Source of the DNA: Sphingobacterium sp. UBA6711
Lineage (GTDB): Bacteria > Bacteroidota > Bacteroidia > Sphingobacteriales > Sphingobacteriaceae
Assembly (NCBI GenBank): GCA_002454415.1
Contig: DKIT01000008.1
Span: 38,313 to 45,957 of the forward strand
Reading direction: 5' to 3'
DNA length: 7,645 nt
This document shows positions 1 to 6,003 of the stretch, one piece after another; within the stretch, counting starts at the first letter, position 1; each line of letters opens with the position of its first letter. The notes under the pieces are model-generated. The model saw nothing but the letters and a program-made list of their open reading frames with translations, made no database searches and was not told the origin of the DNA. Position numbers and translations under genes: made by a program.

Positions 1-290
1 GCTTCTTCTAGTTTATTCAATTCGAGTACAAGATTATCGACTTCAAAAGCTAGGTGTCTCAATCCTGATGCTTCAGGGAAGCTAAGGCGGCTTGGAGGTG
101 AGGGAAAAGAAAAAAGTTCTATAATATACTGACCATTGAGCTTAAGATCTAGTTTGTATGATGCACGTTCCTTCCGATAATATTCTTGTACTATTTCAAA
201 TCCTAAAATTTCCGTATAAAATTTTTTTGATTGCTGATAGTCGCTGCATATGATCGCAATGTGATGTATTTTGTTTAAGCTTAATTTCAT
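1..290 (-). CDS. YaeR/GloA2-type VOC (glyoxalase-fold) protein, 3' end missing
   Basis: Only the first 96 codons lie in the window; the gene runs off the left edge. The protein starts MKLSLNKIHHIAIICSDY and contains NGQYIIELFSFP (residues 52-63) and GLRHLAFEVD (76-85). These closely match Escherichia coli YaeR, a small vicinal-oxygen-chelate metalloprotein of about 129 residues. Likely metal ligands by family comparison are His10, Glu58 and His79; the fourth would lie in the missing part. The family resembles glyoxalase I, but a lactoylglutathione lyase role is unproven for YaeR-type members, so the substrate is left open. The ATG sits one base after the TAG of the old yellow enzyme gene, which implies one transcript and probable translational coupling. 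The short purine run AGGA at the junction overlaps the stop and start codons and cannot act as a normal ribosome binding site. Confidence 0.9.
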   Translation of the reverse strand, partial: MKLSLNKIHHIAIICSDYQQSKKFYTEILGFEIVQEYYRKERASYKLDLKLNGQYIIELFSFPSPPSRLSFPEASGLRHLAFEVDNLVLELNKLEE

Positions 291-291
291 C

Positions 292-1353
292 CTATTTTGC
301 TCTTTCGTATTGTTTCGGCCAAGGGATATCTACGGATAATTCTTTTGCGAAATGTAATGGTAGATGCGGGTCGTCGAGAAAACTTCTGGCAACTAAAACT
401 AAATCAGCTTGCTGTTGTGTAATAATATCAGATGCCTGAGTGGCGGTTTTAATCAATCCAACAGTAGCGACTTTGTTTTTTGTATTTTCTTTAATAGCCG
501 TAGCGAATGGAAGTTGATATGCAGGCCCTACATCTATTTTTTGATAAGAGACTAATCCCCCGCTTGAGACATCAATGAGTTCTACTCCCAATTCATACAA
601 TAGCTCCGATAAGGCTATTGATTGTTGTAAGTCCCAGCCTCCATCGGCCCAATCTGTCGCCGAGATACGTACCCACAAACTTTGGCTTGTTATTTCTTGC
701 TTAACCCTTTTCACAATTTCGACTAGAAAACGTATTCTGTTCTCAAAAGTTCCACCGAAAGCGTCTGTCCGCAGATTACTCAATGGTGAAAGAAATTGAT
801 GGATGAGATAGCCATGTGCCGCGTGAAGCTCGATGATTTCATAGCCTGCCTCTACAGCTCTTTTAGTTGCCTCTCCGAATTGTTCGATCAGTCGTTCAAT
901 AGCTACGATATTAAGCTCTTGAGGTATATAATCTCCCGTGTGAAAGGCTATCGCAGATGGAGCGAATGTCTGCCATCCTTGTGGATCTGATGGCGAAAAT
1001 TGATTTCTGCCGATCCAAGGTTTGTTGCCGCTTGCTTTTCGCCCAACATGGGCGAGTTGTATGCCGGGGATGGAACCGTTTTCTTTAATGAATTCTGTTA
1101 TTTCTTTAAGCTTTTCAATATGACGGTCGTCCCATAAACCAAGGTCTCCATCACTAATCCGACCCTCAGGACAGACAGCTGTAGCTTCTTGTATGACTGC
1201 AGCAGCTCCTCCAATTGCAAATTGACCTAGATGAACTAGATGCCAGTTATTTGCAAAACCGTTTATGGAAGAATATTGGCACATCGGCGATACGACTAAG
1301 CGATTTTTCAATTGGAGATTGCCGATGCTTATTGATGAAAATAATTGACTCAT
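292..1353 (-). CDS. Old yellow enzyme family NAD(P)H:flavin oxidoreductase (XenA/YqjM class)
   Basis: This 353-residue FMN-dependent ene-reductase has the (beta/alpha)8 barrel of the old yellow enzyme family, which uses NAD(P)H to reduce C=C bonds next to a carbonyl or nitro group. Class III markers are visible. SPMCQYS (22-28) has the redox-tuning Cys25 and the active-site Tyr27. IQLAHVGRKAS (98-108) is the conserved strand, and HAAHGYLIHQFLSP (177-190) supplies the substrate-anchoring pair His177/His180. FENRIRF and VRISATDW follow, and VARSFLDDP (321-329) is the C-terminal phosphate-binding region. Length and the insert GWQTFAPSAIAF resemble XenA more than the shorter YqjM. Its natural substrate cannot be read from sequence. 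It lies directly before the glyoxalase-fold gene (1-base gap) and 118 bases after the SDR gene. An inverted repeat lies in its leader. No Shine-Dalgarno is seen before the ATG. Confidence 0.93.
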   Translation of the reverse strand: MSQLFSSISIGNLQLKNRLVVSPMCQYSSINGFANNWHLVHLGQFAIGGAAAVIQEATAVCPEGRISDGDLGLWDDRHIEKLKEITEFIKENGSIPGIQLAHVGRKASGNKPWIGRNQFSPSDPQGWQTFAPSAIAFHTGDYIPQELNIVAIERLIEQFGEATKRAVEAGYEIIELHAAHGYLIHQFLSPLSNLRTDAFGGTFENRIRFLVEIVKRVKQEITSQSLWVRISATDWADGGWDLQQSIALSELLYELGVELIDVSSGGLVSYQKIDVGPAYQLPFATAIKENTKNKVATVGLIKTATQASDIITQQQADLVLVARSFLDDPHLPLHFAKELSVDIPWPKQYERAK

Positions 1354-1369
1354 AATTTAACACTAATAA

Positions 1370-1397
1370 GAGACAGGGCGAGGAAAGCGCCTGTCTC
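1370..1397. promoter_or_regulatory. Inverted repeat in the old yellow enzyme leader
   Basis: The perfect 8-base arms GAGACAGG and CCTGTCTC enclose a 12-base loop. With one bulged G the stem extends by two more pairs. The element ends 16 bases before the ATG of the old yellow enzyme gene (minus strand). The base run after it on that strand (TTATTAGTG) is not a clean U tract, so it fits a repressor operator or an mRNA leader stem better than a terminator. A weak upstream promoter candidate on the minus strand is TTG at 1461-1459 and TATTTTAA at 1440-1433, with an 18-base spacer. That would put the hairpin inside the transcribed leader. The promoter assignment is tentative. Confidence 0.4.
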
Positions 1398-1471
1398 AAT
1401 GAATATAAAACTACTTCAAATAAAAACATGCTTTAAAATAGCCTATTTTACGTTCTAGCAATATGCTATTA

Positions 1472-2188
1472 TTAAGGGTTTGTTGACCATAATGATGCTG
1501 ATTTTAACATCGCTCGTCTTGGTAACTTCAAATTGGCAATGATTAGTTCAGCGAAATCTTCCGGCTGTAGTACTTTTTCCGGGTCTCCTTCCGTAAGGCC
1601 GAGTTCTTTCGACATATCGGAAGCTATTGTGCTGGGCATCAAAGTGCATACACGAATATTGTTTTTACGTACTTCGCGCATGAGGGAATCGGCGAAGCCG
1701 ATGACGCCAAACTTGGATGCGCTATAGGCAGAAGTAGTTGCAGCTCCATTCAATCCAGCTGTAGAAGATACCATAATAATGTCGCCTTGATTTTTTTCAA
1801 TTAGTTGCGGAAGAATAGCTTTTGTAACAAAATAAGTTCCCAGGAGATTGATATTTATAATTGATGTCCAATCAGCAACATCCATGTCAACTACTGAGGA
1901 AAATGATGCTATTCCGGCATTGTTAATTAATATATCAAAGTTTCCAAAGCGCTTATTAAGCTGTTCGATCTCTTGTTGTACTGCATGATAATTTGCTACA
2001 TCAAATGCGGCATAAGTAACATCAATATCCAATTCGGCCAATTCAGCAGCCGTGTCTTTTAATGCATTCTCATTCCTCCCCGTAATAGCAATATGTACAC
2101 CTTCTTTTGCTAATGCAAAAGCAATTGCCCTACCTAATCCTCTCGCACCGCCTGTGATTAATGCTCTTTTTCCTTTTATATTTTCCAT
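1472..2188 (-). CDS. Short-chain dehydrogenase/reductase (FabG-like)
   Basis: This 238-residue classical SDR has a Rossmann fold and is predicted to be an NAD(P)-dependent cytosolic oxidoreductase. The nucleotide-binding motif TGGARGLG is at 12-19, an acidic Asp63 contacts adenine, NNAG is at 89-92, and the catalytic tetrad is Asn114, Ser142, Tyr155 and Lys159 (YSASK). Arg38 after the second strand (TGRN) favours NADPH. The best family label is 3-oxoacyl-[ACP] reductase-like, but it stands outside any fatty-acid cluster and its C-terminus (LKSASLWSTNP) lacks the usual FabG ending, so its substrate is unknown. It begins 57 bases after the Nudix gene on the same strand and may share its transcript. 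A near-consensus -7 box lies exactly 4 bases before the ATG. Confidence 0.93.
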   Translation of the reverse strand: MENIKGKRALITGGARGLGRAIAFALAKEGVHIAITGRNENALKDTAAELAELDIDVTYAAFDVANYHAVQQEIEQLNKRFGNFDILINNAGIASFSSVVDMDVADWTSIININLLGTYFVTKAILPQLIEKNQGDIIMVSSTAGLNGAATTSAYSASKFGVIGFADSLMREVRKNNIRVCTLMPSTIASDMSKELGLTEGDPEKVLQPEDFAELIIANLKLPRRAMLKSASLWSTNP

Positions 2189-2192
2189 AAAA

Positions 2193-2200
2193 TAAAGATA
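2193..2200 (-). promoter_or_regulatory. Possible -7 box of the SDR gene
   Basis: The minus strand reads TATCTTTA, matching the Bacteroidota -7 consensus TAnnTTTG except for the last base. Four bases (TTTT) separate it from the ATG, the same gap as at pyrE and the ferredoxin-type reductase. No TTG is found at the expected distance upstream, so this is a weak call; AT-rich leaders can match by chance. Confidence 0.25.
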
Positions 2201-2245
2201 AGTAGGATCTTTTTTATTCGTGTCAGATGAAGCTCAAAAGACATG

Positions 2246-2857
2246 TTATTTCGCTTTTTTAATAATATTTGCAATAATAGGATAGGTATTGGCTTGTATC
2301 TCTTCAAATTGGTCTATATGACGCCATTCAGCCTTTGTAATATCCTCAGCGGTTTGAGGGACTAATTTGGGAATTTTGTTGACTCCCATCTCATACCAAT
2401 TCGTTGTTTTTAGAACAAATTCGCCGTTACGCAAAAAATAAGTATGGTATGAAGTAGTTATTTTTTTTCCCAAGTAATTGATTTTTATACCGCATTCCTC
2501 TTCCACTTCCCGTACTGCCGCTTCACGCATCTTTTCATTATCTTCCACTTTACCTTTGGGAAGGTCCCATTTTCCTAAACGATAGATAAAAAGATAATCA
2601 CCGTCACCGTTTTTTACCAGTCCACCAGCGGCTTTGATGATCCTTATTTTGGCTTTTAAATTTTGAAATACCGTTTCAAAGTCCTTATTGATGTAAAGAT
2701 AGGTTTTCGGAGCTTTATCAATTTCAGATTGTTTGAAAAGTTTTTGTAGTTCAATCTCTTGAATACTAATTGTTTGTGGGTTTTTGATTTTCGAAGGAAC
2801 AAAATCTGCTAAAATTAGCACGGTTTCGTTCATATAAATTTTATAAATTTGCGCCAT
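2246..2857 (-). CDS. Nudix hydrolase with a Bacteroidota-type N-terminal extension
   Basis: This 203-residue protein has a complete Nudix box: Gly102, Glu108, then REVEEECGI (116-124), fitting GX5EX7REUXEEXGU. The Glu residues bind the divalent metal used to cleave a nucleoside diphosphate linked to another group. LGKWDLPKGK (94-103) leads into the box. About 75 residues precede the Nudix fold; they resemble no catalytic domain I recognise. The substrate cannot be assigned. The start at 2857 gives MAQIYKIYMNETV; I favour it because the YKIY strand looks like conserved family sequence. A second ATG at 2833 (Met9) would instead leave 22 bases before pyrE. With the first start, the Nudix and pyrE start codons overlap on opposite strands. 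The family's position beside pyrE suggests a nucleotide-related housekeeping role, which is inference. Confidence 0.88.
   Translation of the reverse strand: MAQIYKIYMNETVLILADFVPSKIKNPQTISIQEIELQKLFKQSEIDKAPKTYLYINKDFETVFQNLKAKIRIIKAAGGLVKNGDGDYLFIYRLGKWDLPKGKVEDNEKMREAAVREVEEECGIKINYLGKKITTSYHTYFLRNGEFVLKTTNWYEMGVNKIPKLVPQTAEDITKAEWRHIDQFEEIQANTYPIIANIIKKAK
2833..2850. repeat. Tandem 9-base duplication TATAAATTT x2
   Basis: Two perfect copies of TATAAATTT lie head to tail. On the minus strand they encode the IYK-IYM stretch near the Nudix N-terminus. On the plus strand each copy supplies a TAAATTT core, and the second, followed by G, completes a perfect TAnnTTTG box for pyrE. The duplication therefore serves both as coding sequence and as promoter sequence. 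Confidence 0.8.
2844..2851 (+). promoter_or_regulatory. pyrE -7 box
   Basis: TAAATTTG matches the Bacteroidota -7 consensus TAnnTTTG exactly and lies 4 bases before the pyrE ATG. If the box is centred near -7, transcription would begin at about the start codon, giving a leaderless or nearly leaderless mRNA. No TTG stands at the usual distance upstream; the nearest candidate is GTTTCG at 2823-2828. The element lies within the Nudix reading frame on the other strand. Confidence 0.5.
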
Positions 2858-3506
2858 GAATAATTTAAATGAGGTTGAACAAAAAGTTGCTGAATCCTTA
2901 TTGCAAATTAAAGCAATAAAATTGCAACCTAAAAGTCCTTTTACGTGGGCGTCGGGTTGGAAGTCTCCAATTTACTGTGACAACCGTGTCACTTTATCTC
3001 ATCCAGCGATTCGTACATACATTCGTCAGAAGCTTTCTAAGCTTATTCAAGAAGAGTTTGGATCTGTGGATATGATTTCTGGAGTTGCTACGGCAGGTAT
3101 TCCACAAGGCGTTTTGGTCGCACAGGATTTGGGACTACCATTTTCTTATGTAAGAAGCTCCGCTAAGGATCACGGTCGTCAAAACTTGATCGAAGGTGAA
3201 GTCGTTAGTGGTCAACGTGTAGTTGTAATTGAAGATCTTATCTCAACAGGCAAGAGTAGTTTAGTGGCTGTAAAAGCTTTACGCGAAGCTGGTTGCAATG
3301 TCGTTGGATTGGTGTCAATTTTCACTTATGGCTTGCAACAAGCTACTGATAATTTTGCGGATGCAAAATGTCCTTATTTCAGTTTATGTAATTACGATGC
3401 ATTGATTCAGGTCGCTGCTGAAAATAGTTATGTATTGGAAGAGGATATTGAAATCTTGAAAAAGTGGCGATTGAATCCTGCAGCATGGGGCGAAAATTTT
3501 CAATAA
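2856..3506 (+). CDS. pyrE: Orotate phosphoribosyltransferase
   Basis: This cytosolic enzyme joins orotate to PRPP to form orotidine 5'-monophosphate in de novo pyrimidine synthesis. The 216-residue length is normal for the family. The N-terminal segment FTWASGWKSPIYCDNR (29-44) is the orotate-side signature. KDHG (104-107) is the mobile-loop motif that contacts pyrophosphate, and VVVIEDLISTGKSS (122-135) is the PRPP-binding signature with its acidic pair Glu126-Asp127. No earlier in-frame start is plausible and no Shine-Dalgarno is present. The gene diverges from the Nudix hydrolase with overlapping start codons and is followed 19 bases later by an SRPBCC-fold gene, probably on the same mRNA. 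No attenuator or UMP-responsive leader can exist if the promoter call is right, because almost no leader remains. Confidence 0.97.
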   Translation: MNNLNEVEQKVAESLLQIKAIKLQPKSPFTWASGWKSPIYCDNRVTLSHPAIRTYIRQKLSKLIQEEFGSVDMISGVATAGIPQGVLVAQDLGLPFSYVRSSAKDHGRQNLIEGEVVSGQRVVVIEDLISTGKSSLVAVKALREAGCNVVGLVSIFTYGLQQATDNFADAKCPYFSLCNYDALIQVAAENSYVLEEDIEILKKWRLNPAAWGENFQ

Positions 3507-3525
3507 AAATGATTAATTTGTCGTT

Positions 3526-3924
3526 ATGACTACTATTCAGAATACAACAGAAATCAACAAAAATGTTAGCGAAGTTTATGCATTCTTGACGGATCTAAAA
3601 AATCATGAGCAGTTGATGCCCGAGAATATTTACAATTGGTCTTCGACAAACGATGAAGCTCGATTTACGATACAGAACATGGCTAAACTGGCTCTTCGGG
3701 TAGACGAGCGTAGCGAAAATAAAGCCATCAAATTGATCCCATCGGAGAAGGCTCCTTTTGAAGTGGCATTGCGCTGGGAATTGCAAGTTGTTGAAGATAC
3801 GTTAACGAAAGCTACTTTTATTATTGATGCTGATCTTAATATGATGATGAAAATAATTGCGTCTGGACCACTTCAGAAGCTAGTCGATTATCAGATCAAC
3901 AAATTAAAAGAGCTATTGGGATAG
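3526..3924 (+). CDS. SRPBCC (START/Bet v1-like) small protein
   Basis: This 132-residue protein has no signal peptide or membrane segment. The beginning TEINKNVSEVYAFLTDLKNHEQLMPENI is typical of the SRPBCC fold: a first beta strand, then a helix pair containing the V-Y-FL-D--N---LMP pattern. It ends in a long helix (KIIASGPLQKLVDYQINKLKELL) that would close over a hydrophobic cavity. The ligand is unknown. To my knowledge, genes of this type sit directly after pyrE in many Bacteroidota genomes, so the neighbourhood fits, but it gives no proven role in pyrimidine synthesis. The 19-base gap to pyrE suggests co-transcription. A TTAATTTG sequence 5 bases before the ATG resembles a -7 box but breaks the TA dinucleotide. 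A strong terminator follows 21 bases after the stop. Confidence 0.85.
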   Translation: MTTIQNTTEINKNVSEVYAFLTDLKNHEQLMPENIYNWSSTNDEARFTIQNMAKLALRVDERSENKAIKLIPSEKAPFEVALRWELQVVEDTLTKATFIIDADLNMMMKIIASGPLQKLVDYQINKLKELLG

Positions 3925-3945
3925 CTGGTACTTAACTTATATACT

Positions 3946-3982
3946 AAAAAAAGCTCGATTAATACTAATCGAGCTTTTTTTT
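3946..3982. terminator. Bidirectional intrinsic terminator between the SRPBCC and dismutase genes
   Basis: The 9-base arms GCTCGATTA and TAATCGAGC flank a 4-base loop (ATAC). Seven A precede the stem and eight T follow it. It therefore acts as a Rho-independent terminator in both directions, ending the pyrE-SRPBCC transcript and the converging dismutase transcript. The TAA stop of the dismutase gene (complement of 3981-3983) overlaps the far end of the T run, so the two genes share it with no spare sequence. Confidence 0.93.
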
Positions 3983-4697
3983 AAGCTAATCGCTCATTGA
4001 CCTTTTTCCAATTCACAACATTCCACCAATTTTTAATATAATCGGCTCTTTTATTCTGATATTTTAGGTAATAAGCGTGTTCCCAAACATCAAGACCTAA
4101 AATAGGGATGCCTTTTACTTCAGCAACGTCCATCAATGGATTATCTTGATTTGGTGTTGATGTGATTTTTAAATTACCCGAGTCATCCAAGATCAACCAT
4201 GCCCATCCAGAACCGAAGCGTGATGTTGCAGCAGTACCAAACTGCTCTTTGAATTTGTCCAATGAACCGAATGTTTTGTTGATCATTTTCAATAATTTTT
4301 CGGAGGGTTGGCTTGATTTGTCTGATAAGCTTTCCCAGAAAAAGTTATGATTCCAAGCTCCACCGGCATTGTTCCGAGCTTTGGCGGAATATTTGGAAAT
4401 ATTAGCCAAGAGTTGCTCTTCTGATGTTTCTTTAATATTTTCAGCAATAATAGCCTCGTTAATAGCATTAATGTAAGCCATATGGTGCTTTGTATAATGG
4501 ATTTCCATCGTCAATGCATCAATATTCGGCTCCAAGGCAGCATAACTGAAAGGTAACTTTACTTGAGAAAACTTGAGGGGAGCGGCATTTAATTCAGTTG
4601 CTTTCGCGGAAGCAATATCTTGTAATATTGATCCAGATACAGCAATGCCCAAGGTGGCTTTAGCTGCATTTTGAAGGAAGTTTCTGCGTGTTTGCAT
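3981..4697 (-). CDS. Superoxide dismutase, Fe/Mn family, with Tat signal peptide
   Basis: This 238-residue enzyme converts superoxide to oxygen and hydrogen peroxide. Residues 1-33 form a twin-arginine signal: TRRNFL with Arg4-Arg5, a hydrophobic stretch (TLGIAVSGSIL) and a probable cleavage site after Ala-Lys-Ala33. The mature protein should thus be folded in the cytoplasm and exported to the periplasm. Metal ligands by homology are His67 (EIHYTKHH), His117 (WNHNFFW), Asp203 and His207 (DVWEHAYY). Gly113 stands where Fe enzymes carry the outer-sphere Gln, and Gln184 (PNQDNPLM) supplies that Gln in the Mn manner, so Mn or cambialistic use is favoured over strict Fe. The signal makes it longer than the usual 200 residues. 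It is transcribed away from the reductase gene across a 199-base region. Confidence 0.95.
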   Translation of the reverse strand: MQTRRNFLQNAAKATLGIAVSGSILQDIASAKATELNAAPLKFSQVKLPFSYAALEPNIDALTMEIHYTKHHMAYINAINEAIIAENIKETSEEQLLANISKYSAKARNNAGGAWNHNFFWESLSDKSSQPSEKLLKMINKTFGSLDKFKEQFGTAATSRFGSGWAWLILDDSGNLKITSTPNQDNPLMDVAEVKGIPILGLDVWEHAYYLKYQNKRADYIKNWWNVVNWKKVNERLA

Positions 4698-4896
4698 ATA
4701 ATCTTATTGTGATTAGTTTTGATATAAATATAACGTGAAATTTTACAATTATTGTGTGGAAATTGTCTGTTAATTGTAATACAACAAAATTGTTATAAAT
4801 TCCTACTGAGCGAAAGTCTTTAAGGTGTGAAAAGGAGGGCTAATGCTAGATGGTATTATAATTGTAAATAAAGGCAAATTTATCTAAGTTTGATTT
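4698..4896. promoter_or_regulatory. Divergent regulatory region between dismutase and reductase genes
   Basis: This 199-base AT-rich region must hold promoters for both flanking genes. Reading rightward, ATTGT occurs at 4706, 4751, 4762, 4773, 4789 and 4861; three of these are 11 bases apart, about one helical turn. Three small palindromes overlap them: ACAAT-T-ATTGT (4745-4755), TTGTA-A-TACAA (4774-4784) and AACAA-AA-TTGTT (4783-4794). This fits a multi-site operator, but which regulator binds is unknown, and AT-rich DNA produces such words readily. For the dismutase a near-consensus -7 box, TATATTTA on the minus strand (4732-4725), would give a leader of about 24 bases, but no matching TTG is present. 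The reductase promoter lies at the right end. Confidence 0.45.
4862..4892 (+). promoter_or_regulatory. Promoter of the ferredoxin-type reductase gene
   Basis: TTG (4862-4864), a 20-base spacer, then TAAGTTTG (4885-4892) matches the Bacteroidota primary sigma consensus at every defined position. The box ends 4 bases before the ATG at 4897, so the transcript should start within a base or so of the start codon. The right-hand 17 bases (4876-4892) recur exactly in the promoter of the acetoacetyl-CoA synthetase gene. Confidence 0.75.
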
Positions 4897-5943
4897 ATGT
4901 ATACACTAAGGATCTCAAAAATTATACCCCAACCGAATAATAATATTACCTTTCAGCTTGAACCTGTAGCGGGAGACTATCCGAAGTATCAGGCTGGCCA
5001 ATTTATCACCCTTTCTTTCATATTTGGTGACAGGGAGGTACGGCGTTCGTATTCCTTTAATAGTTCGCCTGAAAATCACGAGCCTTTGAGTATTACAGTC
5101 AAGCGTGTAGAAAATGGCGAGATTTCCCGGCTGCTTCATCACACGCTATCGGAAGGAGATTTTGTCAGTGCAATGGAACCGCAAGGTTTATTTATTTACG
5201 ACCCAAAACCGGATAAGGTCCGGACTTTATTTCTTTTCGCCGCAGGAATTGGAATAACTCCTTTATATGCTATTTTGAAAACGGCACTCCTTGCTGAGCA
5301 TAAATCCAAAATCGTGCTGGTTTATAGCAATAGTGCTGTAGAATTGACGCCTTTTCGTTCAGAATTGGAGGATTGGGCGAATCGGTATCCGGATCGTTTA
5401 ACAATTATATGGATATATTCGAACAGTAAATATTTGATGAAAGCGCGGCTGAATAGGGATTATATTCTTTCTATTGTTAAAGATCATTTGTTCGGAGCTA
5501 AAGACGATGCATTGTTTTATACCTGTGGCCCGGTAATTTATATGGACCTATGCCGTTTTACACTTTTGGGGATGGGTTTCGATTCCGATCAGATAAAACG
5601 CGAAACATTTTTGTTGCCCGAAAATGAAGAAGATGATGATGATGAGACGGAAAAAAAAATCGATACAACAACGTATTCTGTTAAATTGCATTTTCGAGGG
5701 AGCACTTATGATCTTAAAATACCCTTTAACAAATCGATTTTAGATGTCGGTCTGGAGCATAAAATCAAGTTACCATATTCCTGCAAATCGGGAATGTGTA
5801 GTACGTGTATTTCGCAGTGTACAAAAGGAAAAGTGAGGATGGGTTATAACGAAGTACTCACCGATCGAGAAGTTGAAGAAGGAAAAATATTGTTGTGTAC
5901 TGGGCATCCAACCGAAATGGATACAGAGGTTGAGGTGATGTAG
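4897..5943 (+). CDS. FAD/NAD(P) oxidoreductase with fused C-terminal [2Fe-2S] ferredoxin (PaaE-like)
   Basis: This 348-residue electron-transfer protein passes electrons from NAD(P)H through FAD to a [2Fe-2S] cluster and on to an unknown acceptor. The FAD barrel (about 1-105) has RRSYS (49-53), the flavin-binding RxYS motif. The nucleotide domain (about 108-240) has AAGIGITPL (115-123) and the CGP motif (210-212). An acidic linker with four consecutive Asp (around 246-249) leads to a plant-type ferredoxin domain with cluster ligands Cys296, Cys301, Cys304 and Cys334. This order matches PaaE, the phenylacetyl-CoA epoxidase reductase, and related monooxygenase reductases. No oxygenase subunit gene is nearby, so a general ferredoxin reductase role is as likely. 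The start at 4897 is supported by the promoter position and by two stop codons just upstream in frame. Confidence 0.93.
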   Translation: MYTLRISKIIPQPNNNITFQLEPVAGDYPKYQAGQFITLSFIFGDREVRRSYSFNSSPENHEPLSITVKRVENGEISRLLHHTLSEGDFVSAMEPQGLFIYDPKPDKVRTLFLFAAGIGITPLYAILKTALLAEHKSKIVLVYSNSAVELTPFRSELEDWANRYPDRLTIIWIYSNSKYLMKARLNRDYILSIVKDHLFGAKDDALFYTCGPVIYMDLCRFTLLGMGFDSDQIKRETFLLPENEEDDDDETEKKIDTTTYSVKLHFRGSTYDLKIPFNKSILDVGLEHKIKLPYSCKSGMCSTCISQCTKGKVRMGYNEVLTDREVEEGKILLCTGHPTEMDTEVEVM

Positions 5944-6003
5944 CTAGAATCTGTAACACAATGTGAAATCTGTCTTTTGCCTTAGTCAGATGTATAAATA
6001 AAA

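Noticed and set aside
575..990. Two consecutive plus-strand open frames opposite the old yellow enzyme gene
   Set aside because: They lie entirely within a strongly supported minus-strand gene, show no recognisable domain, and have no promoter or ribosome binding signal.
1247..1429. 60-codon minus-strand frame crossing the start of the old yellow enzyme gene
   Set aside because: Most of it overlaps the N-terminal coding region in another frame; the peptide has no family resemblance.
3513..3520. TTAATTTG as a separate promoter for the SRPBCC gene
   Set aside because: The TA dinucleotide is lost and the 19-base gap to pyrE is easily explained by co-transcription.
5968..5991. ATCTG/CAGAT inverted repeat after the reductase gene as a terminator
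   Set aside because: The stem is only 5 pairs with a 14-base loop and no T run follows; no convincing terminator is seen between the reductase and the synthetase.
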